Assembly (NCBI GenBank): GCA_030065915.1
Contig: JASJCQ010000030.1
Coordinates: 1 to 32,592 of the forward strand
Length of the DNA stretch: 32,592 nt
Reading direction: 5' to 3'
From: Woeseiaceae bacterium
Lineage (GTDB): Bacteria > Pseudomonadota > Gammaproteobacteria > Steroidobacterales > Woeseiaceae
Of the stretch, positions 13,905-24,248 are shown piece by piece (the stretch's first letter is position 1; each line of letters begins with the position of its first letter). Under the pieces are notes generated by a model. That model ran no database searches, was not told where the DNA came from, and saw nothing but the letters and a program-made list of their open reading frames with translations. A program made the translations under genes and the position numbers.

Positions 13905-16900
13905 TTGATCAACTGGTGGATACTGCTGCTGCTGTCGATCGGCTACGTGATGTTGCTGTTTGGCATCGCGTACTGGGGTGACCGGCCGGGCTCACGGTCC
14001 TTCTCACCGCTGTCGCGCTCGGTGATCTACAGCCTGACGCTGGCGGTCTATTGCACGTCCTGGACGTTCTTTGGCGCCGTGGGAAGCGCGGCAAACGCAG
14101 GCTGGCTGTATCTGCCCATCTACCTTGGACCGGTACTGGTCGTCCTGTTCGGCTGGCGCATCATCAGCCGGATCATCGCCGTCAGCAAGCGGCAGAACCT
14201 GACGTCGATAGCCGACTTCATTGCCGCCCGTTACGGTAAGGCGCGCAGCCTCGCCGTGCTCGTGACGGTGATCGCGACGATCGGCTCGGTGCCCTACATT
14301 GCGCTGCAGCTGAAGGCCATCGTATCGGGGTTCAATATCGTCTCTGACTACTCGATGAGCATGGGCAGCGGGCTCGACACGGCGCTGATCGTGTCCGCGG
14401 CGATGGCGGGCTTCGCCATCCTGTTCGGCACGCGGCAGGTCGACGTCACCGAGCATCACAAGGGCATGATGCTCGCAATCGCGTTCGAATCGGTCGTCAA
14501 GCTCGCCGCATTCGTGGCCGTTGGCTTGTTTGCGCTCGCGCTGCTCAACAGCAACGAGGCGCCGGCAGTGGCAGCCAGCCCGTTCACCTTTGACAGCCTG
14601 CCGGATACGTTTATCACGCAACTGTTGCTCGCGAGCGCTGCGATCATCTGCCTGCCCCGCCAGTTCCACGTGGCTGTCGTTGAAGCGCGGTCAGAGGCGG
14701 ACACCTACGCGGCGCGCTGGGCGCTGCCGCTCTACCTGGTCATTTTTTCGATCTTTGTCATTCCGATTACGCTCGCGGGTCTGAGTTTGTTGCCGTCCGG
14801 CACCTACACCGGCGACATGTTCGTACTCGGCCTGCCGATGTCCGCCAACCAGGACTGGCTGACGATGCTCGCGTTCCTGGGCGGCTTTTCGGCCGCGACC
14901 GGCATGGTTATCGTCGCCTCCGTTGCGCTGTCGACGATGATCTGCAACGAAATCGTCATGCCGTTGCTGTTTCGACTCCGGCTGTTCGGGCTGCCGGACC
15001 GGGACGACTACTCCCGCCTGCTGATACACGTAAGACGCGCCGCAATTGTCGGCATCGCCGCGCTGGCCTATGTCTATTACGTCGCGACCGATGAATCTGC
15101 TGCGCTCGCGGCATTCGGCCTGTTGTCTTTCGCCGCGGCGGCACAGTTCGCACCGTTGTTGCTGTTTGGACTGTACTGGTCCCGCTCGACGCGGGTCGGC
15201 GCCATTTCGGGCCTTAGTGCCGGGTTCGCACTGTGGTGCTACACGTTGTTCCTGCCCGCCCTCGCTCGAGCCGGCGCCTTCGACGACGGTTTTTTGAACG
15301 ACGGTTTGTTCGGCCTTGCGTGGCTGCGGCCGGAGTCGCTGTTCTTCGATTCGGGAATCAGCGCGCTCACGCATGGCGTCGCCTGGTCGCTGGGCATCAA
15401 CATCGTCACTGTCGTCATTGTGTCACTGCTCACGACCCAGTCGGTCGTCGAAAAAATCCAGGCGCGGGCATTTTCGAATGCGCCGGCCCGCAGAACCACC
15501 ACCCGGCGTGCAACGTCCGAGTCCCATATCACCAACGCGGACTTGCTCGCGCTGGCGGAACGATTCGTCGGCGAACGTCATGCGAAGCGCGCCTTCGAGG
15601 ACTTCTCCCTGTCGGAGGACTCGCCCTTCGACGCCACAGGTCCCGCGGACCCGGGCAGGCTCCGATTCACCGAAAGGCTGCTGGCGGGAGCGATCGGGGC
15701 ATCATCGGCACGCGTTGTCGTCACTGCGGCACTGCAGAAAACGGGCATGCAAATCGGCGACGTCGTTACGCTGCTCGACGAAACATCCGAGGCGATCCGC
15801 TTCAATCGTCGACTGCTGGAATCGACGCTTGAGAACATCACGCAGGGGGTCAGCGTCGTCGACGCGTCACAGCGCCTGATCGGGTGGAACTCGCGCTACG
15901 CGGAAATGCTGGACTACCCGCCCAGCATGTTGCACATCGGACGGCCGATCGCGGAGTTGATTCGCTTAAACGCTGAACGCGGCCGATTCGGCGACACCGA
16001 TATCGACACCGAAGTGGAGAAACGCCTGGGATACCTGCGTGCAGGCTCAGCCTACCGATACGAAAGCCAGTTCGACGATGGGCGGGTCATCGAGATTCGA
16101 GGCGAGCCGATGCCTCAGGGTGGCTACGTCACGACCTATACCGATATCTCGGAGTTTAAAGCCGTCGAAGCTGCACTGGTCGAAGCGAAGGCGATGCTCG
16201 AACAACGGGTCGCAGACCGAACGGCGGAGCTCGAAGAGACGATGCTGGCGCTTCGGGACGCGAAGGCTGAGGCCGAGGACGCCAACACGTCGAAGACCCG
16301 GTTCCTTGCCGCCGCGGCGCATGACCTGCTGCAGCCACTGAATGCGGCCAAGCTGTTTAACGCCGTACTCGGCGAGAACCAGGAGGGCATGACGGACGAG
16401 CAACGCACGCTGGTCGCGCGTGTCGAGTCCGGACTCGTTGCGGTCGAAGATCTGCTGGGCGCGCTGCTGGACATCTCACGCCTCGACACGGCAGCGCCCG
16501 TCCCGAAACATGAGGCGTTTCCGGTCGCCGAGCTGTTCGAAGCGCTGCAAACACAGTTCGCGCCAGGCTTTGCCGAGAAGAACCTCGAACTGCGATTAGC
16601 CCACACGAAGCTGTGGATCTACTCTGACCGTGCGCTGCTTCGGCGAATCCTGCAGAACTTCCTGAGCAACGCACGCCGTTACACCGAGAAAGGCCGGGTG
16701 TTGGTCGGTTGCCGACGGCGCGGGAATTCCGTCGTTATCCAGGTCTATGACACCGGCATAGGCATCAGCGAAGACGACCAGCGCATTGTGTTCGAGGAGT
16801 TCCGTCGGCTGACCGGGAGTGACAAAACGGCACGTCGAGGCCTCGGTCTCGGGCTCGCGATCGTCGACCGCATCGCAAAACTGCTTGGTCACCCGATCAA

Positions 16901-17414
16901 CATGCGTTCGACACCGTTGAAAGGCAGTTGCTTCGAGGTCTCAGTGCCGCTGGCCAAGCCGCGCAGGGTATCGGCGAAGTCGGGAGGCGAGCAGCGCCGG
17001 ATCGTCGCCTCTCCGCTGACGAACCAGGTCATTCTGTGTATCGACAACGAACCTGAGATTCTCGACGCGATGAGGCACCTGCTGGACAAGTGGGGCGCCC
17101 GTCCGGTGACCGCAGGCAGCATCGCAGCGGCCATTGAGGCGGCCGACACCGTGCAACGCGACACGGGCGCGCCGCCCGCACTGATGCTCGTTGACTATCA
17201 CCTGGACGATGGCGCGACAGGCCTCGAAGCGGTCGCTGCAGTTGGCGAGCACACGGGCCGCGACATCCCGGCTGTCATCCTGACGGCCGATCACACCGAC
17301 GCCGTCATCGGCGCGGTACGCGAGAGTGGGTTCCGGCTGCTGCACAAGCCGGTGAAACCGGCGGCCTTGAGGGCGCTGATGACGAGCCTGCTAAGCCGGC
17401 GCGACGTCGCCTGA
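13905..17414 (+). CDS. crbS: CrbS/MxtR-type hybrid sensor histidine kinase with SLC5 transporter domain
   Basis: An 1169-residue membrane kinase. The order is: a sodium:solute-symporter-like domain with about 13 membrane segments (1-515), a STAC-like linker (about 540-625), a PAS domain (about 635-750), a coiled coil (755-795), HisKA with His806 (AAAHDLLQPLNAAKLF), an HATPase with N-box about 916-927 and DTGIGIS at 949-955, and a C-terminal receiver with Asp1097 (LMLVDYHLDD) and Lys1148. This layout is that of CrbS (Vibrio) and MxtR (Pseudomonas), which control acs. The start is a TTG at 13905 after a G-rich purine stretch; no ATG would keep the first membrane segment. Divergent from the symporter genes, convergent with crbR. 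Confidence 0.88.
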   Translation: MINWWILLLLSIGYVMLLFGIAYWGDRPGSRSFSPLSRSVIYSLTLAVYCTSWTFFGAVGSAANAGWLYLPIYLGPVLVVLFGWRIISRIIAVSKRQNLTSIADFIAARYGKARSLAVLVTVIATIGSVPYIALQLKAIVSGFNIVSDYSMSMGSGLDTALIVSAAMAGFAILFGTRQVDVTEHHKGMMLAIAFESVVKLAAFVAVGLFALALLNSNEAPAVAASPFTFDSLPDTFITQLLLASAAIICLPRQFHVAVVEARSEADTYAARWALPLYLVIFSIFVIPITLAGLSLLPSGTYTGDMFVLGLPMSANQDWLTMLAFLGGFSAATGMVIVASVALSTMICNEIVMPLLFRLRLFGLPDRDDYSRLLIHVRRAAIVGIAALAYVYYVATDESAALAAFGLLSFAAAAQFAPLLLFGLYWSRSTRVGAISGLSAGFALWCYTLFLPALARAGAFDDGFLNDGLFGLAWLRPESLFFDSGISALTHGVAWSLGINIVTVVIVSLLTTQSVVEKIQARAFSNAPARRTTTRRATSESHITNADLLALAERFVGERHAKRAFEDFSLSEDSPFDATGPADPGRLRFTERLLAGAIGASSARVVVTAALQKTGMQIGDVVTLLDETSEAIRFNRRLLESTLENITQGVSVVDASQRLIGWNSRYAEMLDYPPSMLHIGRPIAELIRLNAERGRFGDTDIDTEVEKRLGYLRAGSAYRYESQFDDGRVIEIRGEPMPQGGYVTTYTDISEFKAVEAALVEAKAMLEQRVADRTAELEETMLALRDAKAEAEDANTSKTRFLAAAAHDLLQPLNAAKLFNAVLGENQEGMTDEQRTLVARVESGLVAVEDLLGALLDISRLDTAAPVPKHEAFPVAELFEALQTQFAPGFAEKNLELRLAHTKLWIYSDRALLRRILQNFLSNARRYTEKGRVLVGCRRRGNSVVIQVYDTGIGISEDDQRIVFEEFRRLTGSDKTARRGLGLGLAIVDRIAKLLGHPINMRSTPLKGSCFEVSVPLAKPRRVSAKSGGEQRRIVASPLTNQVILCIDNEPEILDAMRHLLDKWGARPVTAGSIAAAIEAADTVQRDTGAPPALMLVDYHLDDGATGLEAVAAVGEHTGRDIPAVILTADHTDAVIGAVRESGFRLLHKPVKPAALRALMTSLLSRRDVA

Positions 17415-17431
17415 TCGGAAATCCTTGAGCC

Positions 17432-18109
17432 TCAGGACGCCGCGTCTTCGCTTAGGCCGGGCGCCTTGACCGTGAGCTGCTGGACGGCGAGTACGGCCTG
17501 GGTTCGATTGGTCACCTGCATCTTCCTCAGGATAGCCGTCACGTGCGCCTTGATCGTCGCCTCCGAAACATCGAGCTGGTAGGCGATCTGCTTGTTGAGC
17601 AGCCCCTCTCCCAGCATCATCAGGACACGAAACTGTTGCGGCGTTAGTGAACTCAGGGACGCGGCAATGCGCGCTTCTTCATCGTCGAGATCATCGCCAT
17701 CGGCACTGACGCCGTCCGGCAACCAGACCTCACCCTGCATAACGGCGTCGATCGCATCCTCGATGACCTGCATCGAAGAGGATTTGGGAATGAACCCGCT
17801 GGCGCCGTGCTGGATTGCACGGCGAATGACACTCTCGTCATCCAGTGCAGACACGATGACTGTCGGCAGAGACTCGTGTGCCTTGCGAATGTAGGCCAAA
17901 GCCGAAAAACCGCTGACGCCCGGCATGTTCAGGTCAAGCAGCAGGAGATCGGCGTCCGGGTTGGCGTCGACGACCTGCTGCAGGGACTCGAGGCTGTCGG
18001 CCTCGACGATTGCCGTGCCCGGCGATAACTTGCCGATCGCGTGGCTCAGCGCATCGCGAAACAATGGATGATCGTCCGCAACGATGATCGTGTTTTGTTC
18101 AGACAGCAC
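17432..18109 (-). CDS. crbR: CrbR/ErdR-type LuxR-family response regulator
   Basis: A 225-residue two-domain regulator. The receiver domain has the acidic pair in ADDHPLF (11-17), the phospho-acceptor Asp59 in LLLLDLNMPG and the lysine in FIPKSSS. The LuxR-type helix-turn-helix follows (LTPQQFRVLMMLGEGLLNKQ, then SEATIKAHVTAILRKM). The start is GTG at 18109. It lies 23 bases downstream of acs on the same strand and meets crbS tail to tail with 17 bases between. The family activates acs in response to acetate, so feedback on its own operon is expected but not shown. Confidence 0.9.
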   Translation of the reverse strand: MLSEQNTIIVADDHPLFRDALSHAIGKLSPGTAIVEADSLESLQQVVDANPDADLLLLDLNMPGVSGFSALAYIRKAHESLPTVIVSALDDESVIRRAIQHGASGFIPKSSSMQVIEDAIDAVMQGEVWLPDGVSADGDDLDDEEARIAASLSSLTPQQFRVLMMLGEGLLNKQIAYQLDVSEATIKAHVTAILRKMQVTNRTQAVLAVQQLTVKAPGLSEDAAS

Positions 18110-18132
18110 CCGGTGACGTCCCCAAGTCAGCT

Positions 18133-20073
18133 CTATCGATTCATTCGGTTCTCGATCAGGCTATCGACAACGCTGGGGTCGGCCAGCGTTGACGTGTCGC
18201 CGAGGCTGCCATAGTCATTCTCGGCAATCTTGCGAAGAATGCGGCGCATGATCTTGCCCGAACGCGTCTTCGGCAGCCCTGGCGCCCACTGTATCAGGTC
18301 GGGCGTTGCAATCGGCCCGATTTCCTTGCGCACCCAGGTGCGGAGTTCTGCATACAACTCGTCGCTGGACTCCACGCCGTCCATCAGTGTCACGTAGACG
18401 TAGATGCCCTGACCCTTGATGTCGTGCGGGTAGCCCACGACCGCCGCCTCGGCAACGGCGTCGTGCGCGACGAGCGCGCTTTCCACTTCGGCCGTACCCA
18501 TGCGGTGGCCGGACACGTTGAGGACGTCGTCGACGCGACCCGTGATCCAGTAGTAGCCATCCTCGTCACGGCGCGCCCCGTCACCGGTAAAGTAGCGTCC
18601 CTCGAAGGTCGCGAAATACGTGTCCACGAAGCGCTGATGGTCGCCGTACACGGTGCGCATCTGTCCGGGCCAGCTGTCGAGAATGACGAGGTTGCCCTCG
18701 GTTGCGCCCTCCTGGATGACGCCGTCGCCGTCAACGATAGCCGGCTGCACGCCTAAAAACGGCCGCGTCGCGGATCCCGGTTTCAGATTGGTCGCGCCCG
18801 GCAACGGGCTGATGAGTATGCCGCCGGTCTCTGTCTGCCACCACGTGTCGACGATCGGACAGCGACCTTCGCCGACGACCGTGTAGTACCAGTCCCAGGC
18901 TTCCGGGTTGATCGGTTCGCCGACCGAACCCAGCAGGCGTAAGGACTGCCTCGATGTCTTCTTGACCGGCCCATCGCCTTCACGCATCAGCGCTCGAATC
19001 GCGGTCGGCGCCGTGTAGCAAATGTTCACGTCGTGCTTGTCGCAGACCTGCCACAGGCGGCTGGCATCCGGGTAGGTCGGCACGCCTTCGAACATCAGGG
19101 TCGTGGCGCCCATCGCCAGCGGTCCGTAGACGATGTAGGAATGGCCGGTGACCCAACCGACGTCAGCCGTACACCAGTACACCTCGCCAGGCTGATAGTT
19201 GAAGACGTACTTGAATGTCATTGCCGCGTAGACGAGGTAGCCACCACTGGTGTGCAGCACGCCCTTTGGCTGGCCGGTGGAGCCTGACGTGTACAGGATG
19301 AATAGCGGGTCCTCGGCATTCATCGGGACAAAGGGACAATCGGCATCGACTTCGGCGTCTGCCTCGTGCAACCAGACGTCGCGCTCGTCCTGCCAGTCGA
19401 TGTCGCCACCGGTGTTCTTGACCACCAGGACGCGTTCCAGTGTCGTGACCCCGTCCACCTTGGCGGCGGCATCCACGTTCTTCTTCAACGGCACCGAACG
19501 TCCGCCGCGCAGCCCCTCATCGGCCGTAATGACGACACTGGACTCGCAGTCGATGATGCGGCCGGCAAGCGCCTCGGGCGAAAAACCACCGAACACGACG
19601 GAGTGGATCGCGCCGATCCGGGCACAGGCCAGCATCGAGATCGCCGCATCGGGGATCATCGGCATGTAGATCGTGACGCGATCGCCCTTGCTGACCCCGA
19701 TACGCTTTAGAACGTTGGCAAAGCGACAGACGCGTTCATGCAGCTGCCGGTATGTCAGCGTCAGGTCATTCGACGGGTCGTCGCCCTCCCAGATGATTGC
19801 GGTCTGGTCGCCCTTGTCGCCGAGGTGCCGGTCGACGCAGTTGTAGCAGACGTTGAGCTCACCATCTTCGTACCAACGTATATGCAGGTCGTCCCTGGCA
19901 TAGGAGACGTCTTTGACTTTGGTGTAGGGCTTGATCCAGTCGACGATACCGCCCATGTCGCGCCAGAAGCCCTCGTTGTCTTCGACCGAGCGCTGGTACA
20001 TGTCGAAATACCCCGCCTCATCGACGAGCCCGTTCCTCGTGAAGTAGTCGTTTACCGGGTAAATCTCGCTCAT
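18133..20073 (-). CDS. acs: Acetyl-CoA synthetase (AMP-forming)
   Basis: A 646-residue AMP-forming acetate-CoA ligase, normal length for Acs. The nucleotide loop [11 protein letters not shown] is at 261-271. The [10 protein letters not shown] core (409-418) includes the second Trp that restricts the pocket to acetate. The [20 protein letters not shown] hinge lies at 494-513. The [16 protein letters not shown] tail carries Lys607, the lysine that Pat-type acetyltransferases acetylate in other bacteria. The ATG at 20073 has a ggagg ribosome site; the upstream frame extension is unrelated. It makes acetyl-CoA from acetate taken up by the neighbouring symporter, and shares a transcript with crbR. 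Confidence 0.97.
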   Translation of the reverse strand: MSEIYPVNDYFTRNGLVDEAGYFDMYQRSVEDNEGFWRDMGGIVDWIKPYTKVKDVSYARDDLHIRWYEDGELNVCYNCVDRHLGDKGDQTAIIWEGDDPSNDLTLTYRQLHERVCRFANVLKRIGVSKGDRVTIYMPMIPDAAISMLACARIGAIHSVVFGGFSPEALAGRIIDCESSVVITADEGLRGGRSVPLKKNVDAAAKVDGVTTLERVLVVKNTGGDIDWQDERDVWLHEADAEVDADCPFVPMNAEDPLFILYTSGSTGQPKGVLHTSGGYLVYAAMTFKYVFNYQPGEVYWCTADVGWVTGHSYIVYGPLAMGATTLMFEGVPTYPDASRLWQVCDKHDVNICYTAPTAIRALMREGDGPVKKTSRQSLRLLGSVGEPINPEAWDWYYTVVGEGRCPIVDTWWQTETGGILISPLPGATNLKPGSATRPFLGVQPAIVDGDGVIQEGATEGNLVILDSWPGQMRTVYGDHQRFVDTYFATFEGRYFTGDGARRDEDGYYWITGRVDDVLNVSGHRMGTAEVESALVAHDAVAEAAVVGYPHDIKGQGIYVYVTLMDGVESSDELYAELRTWVRKEIGPIATPDLIQWAPGLPKTRSGKIMRRILRKIAENDYGSLGDTSTLADPSVVDSLIENRMNR

Positions 20074-20150
20074 GCCTGTCCTCCGATGCGTCGTCTCGCG
20101 TGAGTCTGTCTCTGCCTGCCCATTCTTTCTATTGGCCATTCGAGTGGTAT

Positions 20151-20164
20151 TAGACCTTCGTCTA
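20151..20164. promoter_or_regulatory. Inverted repeat in the acs/porin divergent region
   Basis: TAGAC and GTCTA flank CTTC in the middle of the 187-base region between acs and the porin gene. The same block holds ACCTTCGTC (20154-20162), whose complement recurs upstream of crbS. It is a plausible CrbR site on position alone. No clear -35/-10 pair was recognised. Confidence 0.35.
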
Positions 20165-20260
20165 TTCGGGCCGGGCCTTCGACTTTCGACTAATGGTGCG
20201 CATCGACGATGTCGCTCAGTATCGACCTGCACACACTGGAAACTGCTGGGGGATTTACCA

Positions 20261-21559
20261 ATGAAAACGTACAAGTCCAGACTGGGGGTCGGGCTGGCAA
20301 TGATGGTCTTGTCAGTCGCGAGCCATGCACAGACGTCCGATGTCGCCGCTCTAGAAGCGCGTGTGGCAGAGCTGGAAGCCATGATCAAGCAGCTGGTAAG
20401 CAAGGATTCGGAGGCGGAGTCTGCGCCTGCAGCCAAGCCCATGCCTGCGAAAGCGCCTGACAAGGGAGTCTCCGGCGAGACGCATACCTACAAGTTCGGC
20501 GGCTATCTTCGCCTCGACGCGAAGTTCAGCGACTACTCCGCGGGCGACCTCGCTCCCGGCAGCGCCGGAACGCAGTTCTACATCCCGGGCACGATCCCGG
20601 TCGGCACGGGCAGCGGCGAGGGCCCTGACCTGAATGTCGATGCGAAGGCGTCACGGATCAACTTCAAGAGTGACCACACGCTCTCGAGCGGCGATAAGGT
20701 GTCGACCTTCCTCGAGATGGACTTCTATCTGTCACCGGGCGGCAACGAGCGCGTCAGCAACTCCTACAACCCGCGCATGCGCCACGCTTTCGTCAAGTAC
20801 AACGACTGGCTGTTCGGCCAGACCTGGTCGACGTTCCAGGACGTAAGCGCGCTGCCTGAGACCTTCGACTTCATCGGCGTACCGGAGGGAACGACCTTCA
20901 TGCGTCAGACGATGGTTCGCTACACGAAGGGCAATTGGGAGTTCGCCGCGGAAAATCCGGAGACGACGATCACGCCCAACGGCGGCGGCGCACGCATCGT
21001 GTCCGATGACGGCGCCATGCCCGACCTCATCGCGCGGTATACGCACAGACTGAACAACGGTTACATCAAGGTTGCCGGCCTTGCCCGTCAGCTTGACTAT
21101 GACATCGGCGGTGCGAGCGACAGCGAGTCTTCACTGTCACTGACCGTTTCCGGCAAGCACGCGATTGGCAACAATGGCGACGATATTCGCTGGATGGTGA
21201 CAACGGGATCAGGCGTCGGGCGCTACCTCGGCCTCAACACCGCTAACGGTGCCGTCATCGACTCCGACGGCAACCTCGAGGCTATCGACCAGACCGGCTG
21301 GTTCGTCGCCTATCGTCATATCTGGAACAAGAAATGGCGGTCGAGCTTCATGTACTCGGCGCTGTCCATCGACAACGAGACCGACCTGACGGGAACCGGC
21401 GTCACCAAGGATGTCTATTCCGCACACGTCAACCTGCTATATGAGCCGATTCCCAAGCTGACGCTGGGCGGCGAGATCATGTTCGCGGAACGAGAGATCG
21501 AGTCCGGACTCGACGGCGACATGACGCGCGTCATCCTGTCCGCGAAGTACGCCTTCTAG
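20261..21559 (+). CDS. DcaP-like trimeric outer-membrane porin
   Basis: A 432-residue outer-membrane protein. A signal peptide (about 1-24, ending SHA before QTSD) is followed by a short coiled-coil stretch ([18 protein letters not shown]), a linker rich in Ala/Pro/Lys, and a beta-barrel that starts [14 protein letters not shown] and ends in Phe (SAKYAF), the usual barrel assembly signal. This is the layout of DcaP-type porins, which pass small anionic or dicarboxylic compounds. The ATG at 20261 follows a gggggat site; the longer upstream frame is not real. It is divergent from acs, which suggests it admits acetate or related acids across the outer membrane. Confidence 0.88.
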   Translation: MKTYKSRLGVGLAMMVLSVASHAQTSDVAALEARVAELEAMIKQLVSKDSEAESAPAAKPMPAKAPDKGVSGETHTYKFGGYLRLDAKFSDYSAGDLAPGSAGTQFYIPGTIPVGTGSGEGPDLNVDAKASRINFKSDHTLSSGDKVSTFLEMDFYLSPGGNERVSNSYNPRMRHAFVKYNDWLFGQTWSTFQDVSALPETFDFIGVPEGTTFMRQTMVRYTKGNWEFAAENPETTITPNGGGARIVSDDGAMPDLIARYTHRLNNGYIKVAGLARQLDYDIGGASDSESSLSLTVSGKHAIGNNGDDIRWMVTTGSGVGRYLGLNTANGAVIDSDGNLEAIDQTGWFVAYRHIWNKKWRSSFMYSALSIDNETDLTGTGVTKDVYSAHVNLLYEPIPKLTLGGEIMFAEREIESGLDGDMTRVILSAKYAF

Positions 21560-21588
21560 ACGCACTGTCCCCCCTCCGCGTGAGGCTG

Positions 21589-21623
21589 ACCGGCGGCAGC
21601 GGCAACGTTGTCGCCGGTTTTTT
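21589..21623 (+). terminator. Rho-independent terminator after the porin gene
   Basis: ACCGGCG pairs with CGCCGGT across an imperfect inner stem and is followed by TTTTTT. It lies 30 bases past the porin stop and ends 30 bases before the next gene, which therefore probably has its own promoter or receives only read-through. Confidence 0.8.
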
Positions 21624-21652
21624 CTGATCCTGAGCCGTGCGAGTATTCAGTC

Positions 21653-23491
21653 ATGAACGAGATCCCTGAAATCGAGCGCTTCCTGCGGATGCTTCCGGGA
21701 TTCGACGGTCTCGATGACAGGGAGATCAACACAGCCGCGCGTGCCACCGAGATCGCCTATTATCGCGAAGGCAGCGACATTCTCGAGATTGGCGCAACGA
21801 ATCAGAAGCTGAACATCGTTCGCAGCGGCGCCGTCGAGCTCAGGGACTCCGAGGGGGATCTCGTGATTCGACTCGCCGAGGGCGAGAGCTTCGGTTTTCC
21901 ATCCGTGATGAATGCGTCCCCGGCCAGGAATCACTCGCGCGCGATCGAAGACACGCTGGTTTACCACGTCGATGGCGACACCTTTAACAATCTGAGACGC
22001 GGCAATACGGCACTCGATACGTTCTATATCCGAGCCTTGTCTGACCGTCTGCTGCAGAAGCCGGCGGCCCAGACGTTTCGCGGCGCCGCCGATGCCAGCG
22101 TCGGCAGCCTGATCGGGCGCCAGCCGGTCACGATCGCGCGCACGGCAACGATTGCCGAGACCGCGCAGGCGATGGTCAGTCAGCGGGTGTCGGCGATGCT
22201 GATCGTCGATGACGAAGAGATGGTCGGCATTGTGACCGACCGCGACATCCGGAGCCGGGTTGTCGCGGCCAACCGCTCAGTCGACGAACCGGTCGCGAGC
22301 ATCATGACCGAGTCGCCGATTACGCTCGATGCAGACGCACTGGCGTACTCAGCCGCGCTGGTCATGATGCAGAACAACATTCATCACCTGCCGATCACCG
22401 CCGATGGAAAGCTCGCCGGCATGGTGTCGCGCAGCGACTTCATGCGACTGGAGACTGAACATCCGCTCTATCTCGTCAGCGATATCGCCAAGCAGACAAC
22501 GGCCGAAGGCATCGTCAAGGCCTGTGAGCGACTGCCCGGCCTGATACTCGGCCAGATTGAATCGGATGCCGACGGCGAGCAGCTCGGCCAGTTCATCACG
22601 ACGATCACCGATACGGTGACCAGACAGCTGCTGCGCATCGCCGAGAGAGAGCTCGGCCCCGCTCCCTGCGCCTTCGCGTGGATCGCGATGGGCTCGCAGG
22701 GCCGTTTCGAGCAGTCCGCAAAGAGTGACCAGGACAATGCGCTGGTATTCGAAGACGATGCGCCCGACGGCGCGGACGCTTGGTTCGAACAGGCCGCTGG
22801 CATCGTCAACGACGGCCTCGACGCCTGCGGCTATGTCTACTGTCCCGGTGACGTCATGGCGTCCAATCTGAAATGGCGGCAGCCACTCGGACAATGGAAG
22901 AAGTACTTCCACAAGTGGATCACCGTGCCGGAGGAAAAGGCACTGATGCACGCGAATATCTTCTTCGACCTTCGCTGCGTCTACGGTGACCAGCACCTCG
23001 TGGACGCGTTGAAGTCGTTCATCGTGGAAACGGCGTCGGGCAACGAGCTGTTCCTCGCGCTAATGACGAAGAACGCGATGAACTACCAGCCGCCGCTGGG
23101 ATTCTTTCGCCAGTTCGTGCTCGATCGGGCCGGGGAGCACAGAAACACGCTGGACCTGAAACTAAACGGCATCATGCCCATCGTCGAAATCGCGCGAATC
23201 CGGTCGCTGGCGGCCGGACAGATGCGTATCAGCACACGAAATCGACTGAAGGCCGCAGCGGCAGGCGGCGAACTGACCGACGCCGACGCACAGAATCTCA
23301 TCGACGCGCTCGATTTCATCGAGCAGCTTCGACTCGAACACCAGAGTCGGCAGATGCACGCCGGCAAGAAACCGGACAACCACTTAGCACCTGCCGAGCT
23401 GTCACCGCTCGTACGACAGAACCTGAAAGCGGCGTTCTCGCAGGTACGTGTCAGCCAGCAGGCGCTGAAGAACCGTTTTCATATCCAATGA
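21653..23491 (+). CDS. cNMP-binding / CBS / DUF294 nucleotidyltransferase-like protein
   Basis: A 612-residue cytoplasmic protein with four parts. They are a cyclic-nucleotide-binding-like beta-roll (about 8-125), a pair of CBS domains (about 150-270, VSAMLIVDDEEMVGIVTDRD and IHHLPITADGKLAGMVSRSD), a DUF294 nucleotidyltransferase-like domain with GSQGRFEQSAKSDQDNAL (347-364, the GS...DxD of the GlnD-type fold), and a C-terminal helical substrate-binding domain. Such proteins are thought to sense nucleotides, but their target is unknown. The ATG at 21653 starts the family pattern. Its stop overlaps the exonuclease start as ATGA. The pair often sits beside DUF4212/VC_2705 symporters, as I recall. 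Confidence 0.9.
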   Translation: MNEIPEIERFLRMLPGFDGLDDREINTAARATEIAYYREGSDILEIGATNQKLNIVRSGAVELRDSEGDLVIRLAEGESFGFPSVMNASPARNHSRAIEDTLVYHVDGDTFNNLRRGNTALDTFYIRALSDRLLQKPAAQTFRGAADASVGSLIGRQPVTIARTATIAETAQAMVSQRVSAMLIVDDEEMVGIVTDRDIRSRVVAANRSVDEPVASIMTESPITLDADALAYSAALVMMQNNIHHLPITADGKLAGMVSRSDFMRLETEHPLYLVSDIAKQTTAEGIVKACERLPGLILGQIESDADGEQLGQFITTITDTVTRQLLRIAERELGPAPCAFAWIAMGSQGRFEQSAKSDQDNALVFEDDAPDGADAWFEQAAGIVNDGLDACGYVYCPGDVMASNLKWRQPLGQWKKYFHKWITVPEEKALMHANIFFDLRCVYGDQHLVDALKSFIVETASGNELFLALMTKNAMNYQPPLGFFRQFVLDRAGEHRNTLDLKLNGIMPIVEIARIRSLAAGQMRISTRNRLKAAAAGGELTDADAQNLIDALDFIEQLRLEHQSRQMHAGKKPDNHLAPAELSPLVRQNLKAAFSQVRVSQQALKNRFHIQ

Positions 23492-24171
23492 GGATGCTGG
23501 GGCTCGCACTCCGTCGCCGATGGCTGAGAGGCAAGCACTCGGAATCGCCTTTCGCGGAATTCCTGTCTGCGCCGCTCCCCGAGAGTGGCGCACCCTTCAA
23601 TGACTGTGAGTTTGTCTGCCTGGACATCGAGACGACTGGTCTGGACGCGAAGACCGCCGACCTTCTGAGTGTCGGCTGGGTCGTAATACGCAACGGTCGC
23701 GTCGACCTGTCCACGAGCGAGACGCACCTCATCCGACCGGAAAATGACGTCGGTGACAGCGCCTCTGTCCACGGACTGACCGACACGCAGGTCAGCAGGG
23801 GCAAGGACCAGGCCCTCGTGTTCAGCCGTGTCGTCGAAGTACTCACCGGGCGCATACTTGTCGTTCATCATGCGGGGCTCGACAAAGCACTGCTCGACCG
23901 ACTGTGCACGGCCCGTTTCGGACCGGCTCTACCCCTCCCGGTCGTGGACACACTGGCGCTGGAACTTCGACGCCAGCAGCGACGCCACCATGTGTCTGAG
24001 AACCAGAGCCTGCGGTTGGGGGACCTCAGGGAGAGATACAACCTGCCCTACTACCAGGCACACGACTGCCTCGTCGACGCCATATCAACCGCGGAACTGC
24101 TGATTGCCATGGTCGCGACGCATGACGGCGCGGACAACACTCGACTGGGCCAGCTGGTCACCGGTACCTGA
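23488..24171 (+). CDS. DnaQ-like 3'-5' exonuclease (DEDDh)
   Basis: A 227-residue exonuclease of the DNA polymerase III epsilon type. The three motifs are complete: Asp46 and Glu48 in LDIETTGLD, Asp132 in HHAGLDKALL, and His192 and Asp197 in QAHDCLVDA; VHGLTD follows at 94-99. There is no polymerase-binding extension, so this is a stand-alone nuclease rather than the replicative subunit. It is translationally coupled to the DUF294 gene (4-base overlap). The combination with a nucleotide-sensing protein and acetate uptake genes has no obvious explanation. Confidence 0.92.
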   Translation: MRMLGLALRRRWLRGKHSESPFAEFLSAPLPESGAPFNDCEFVCLDIETTGLDAKTADLLSVGWVVIRNGRVDLSTSETHLIRPENDVGDSASVHGLTDTQVSRGKDQALVFSRVVEVLTGRILVVHHAGLDKALLDRLCTARFGPALPLPVVDTLALELRRQQRRHHVSENQSLRLGDLRERYNLPYYQAHDCLVDAISTAELLIAMVATHDGADNTRLGQLVTGT

Positions 24172-24239
24172 TCGCGAAGCGCGTTTGCCGGCCTGAATGC
24201 GCAGACCAATCACTTGCGCATTAGCTCCTGCTGTGATCT

Positions 24240-24245
24240 TATAAT
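24240..24245 (+). promoter_or_regulatory. Consensus -10 box (TATAAT)
   Basis: A perfect TATAAT directly upstream of the Fur box. The best -35 candidate (TTGCGC at 24214-24219) is 20 bases away, longer than usual, so the promoter may depend on an activator or use a weak -35. Confidence 0.55.
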
Positions 24246-24248
24246 GCA

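Noticed and set aside
14691..15374. 227-residue minus-strand frame opposite crbS
   Set aside because: Arg/Gln-rich, low-complexity shadow of a high-GC coding strand; no family features.
20074..20463. Upstream extension of the acs frame
   Set aside because: It overlaps the porin signal peptide on the other strand; the ATG at 20073 has a ggagg site and gives standard Acs length.
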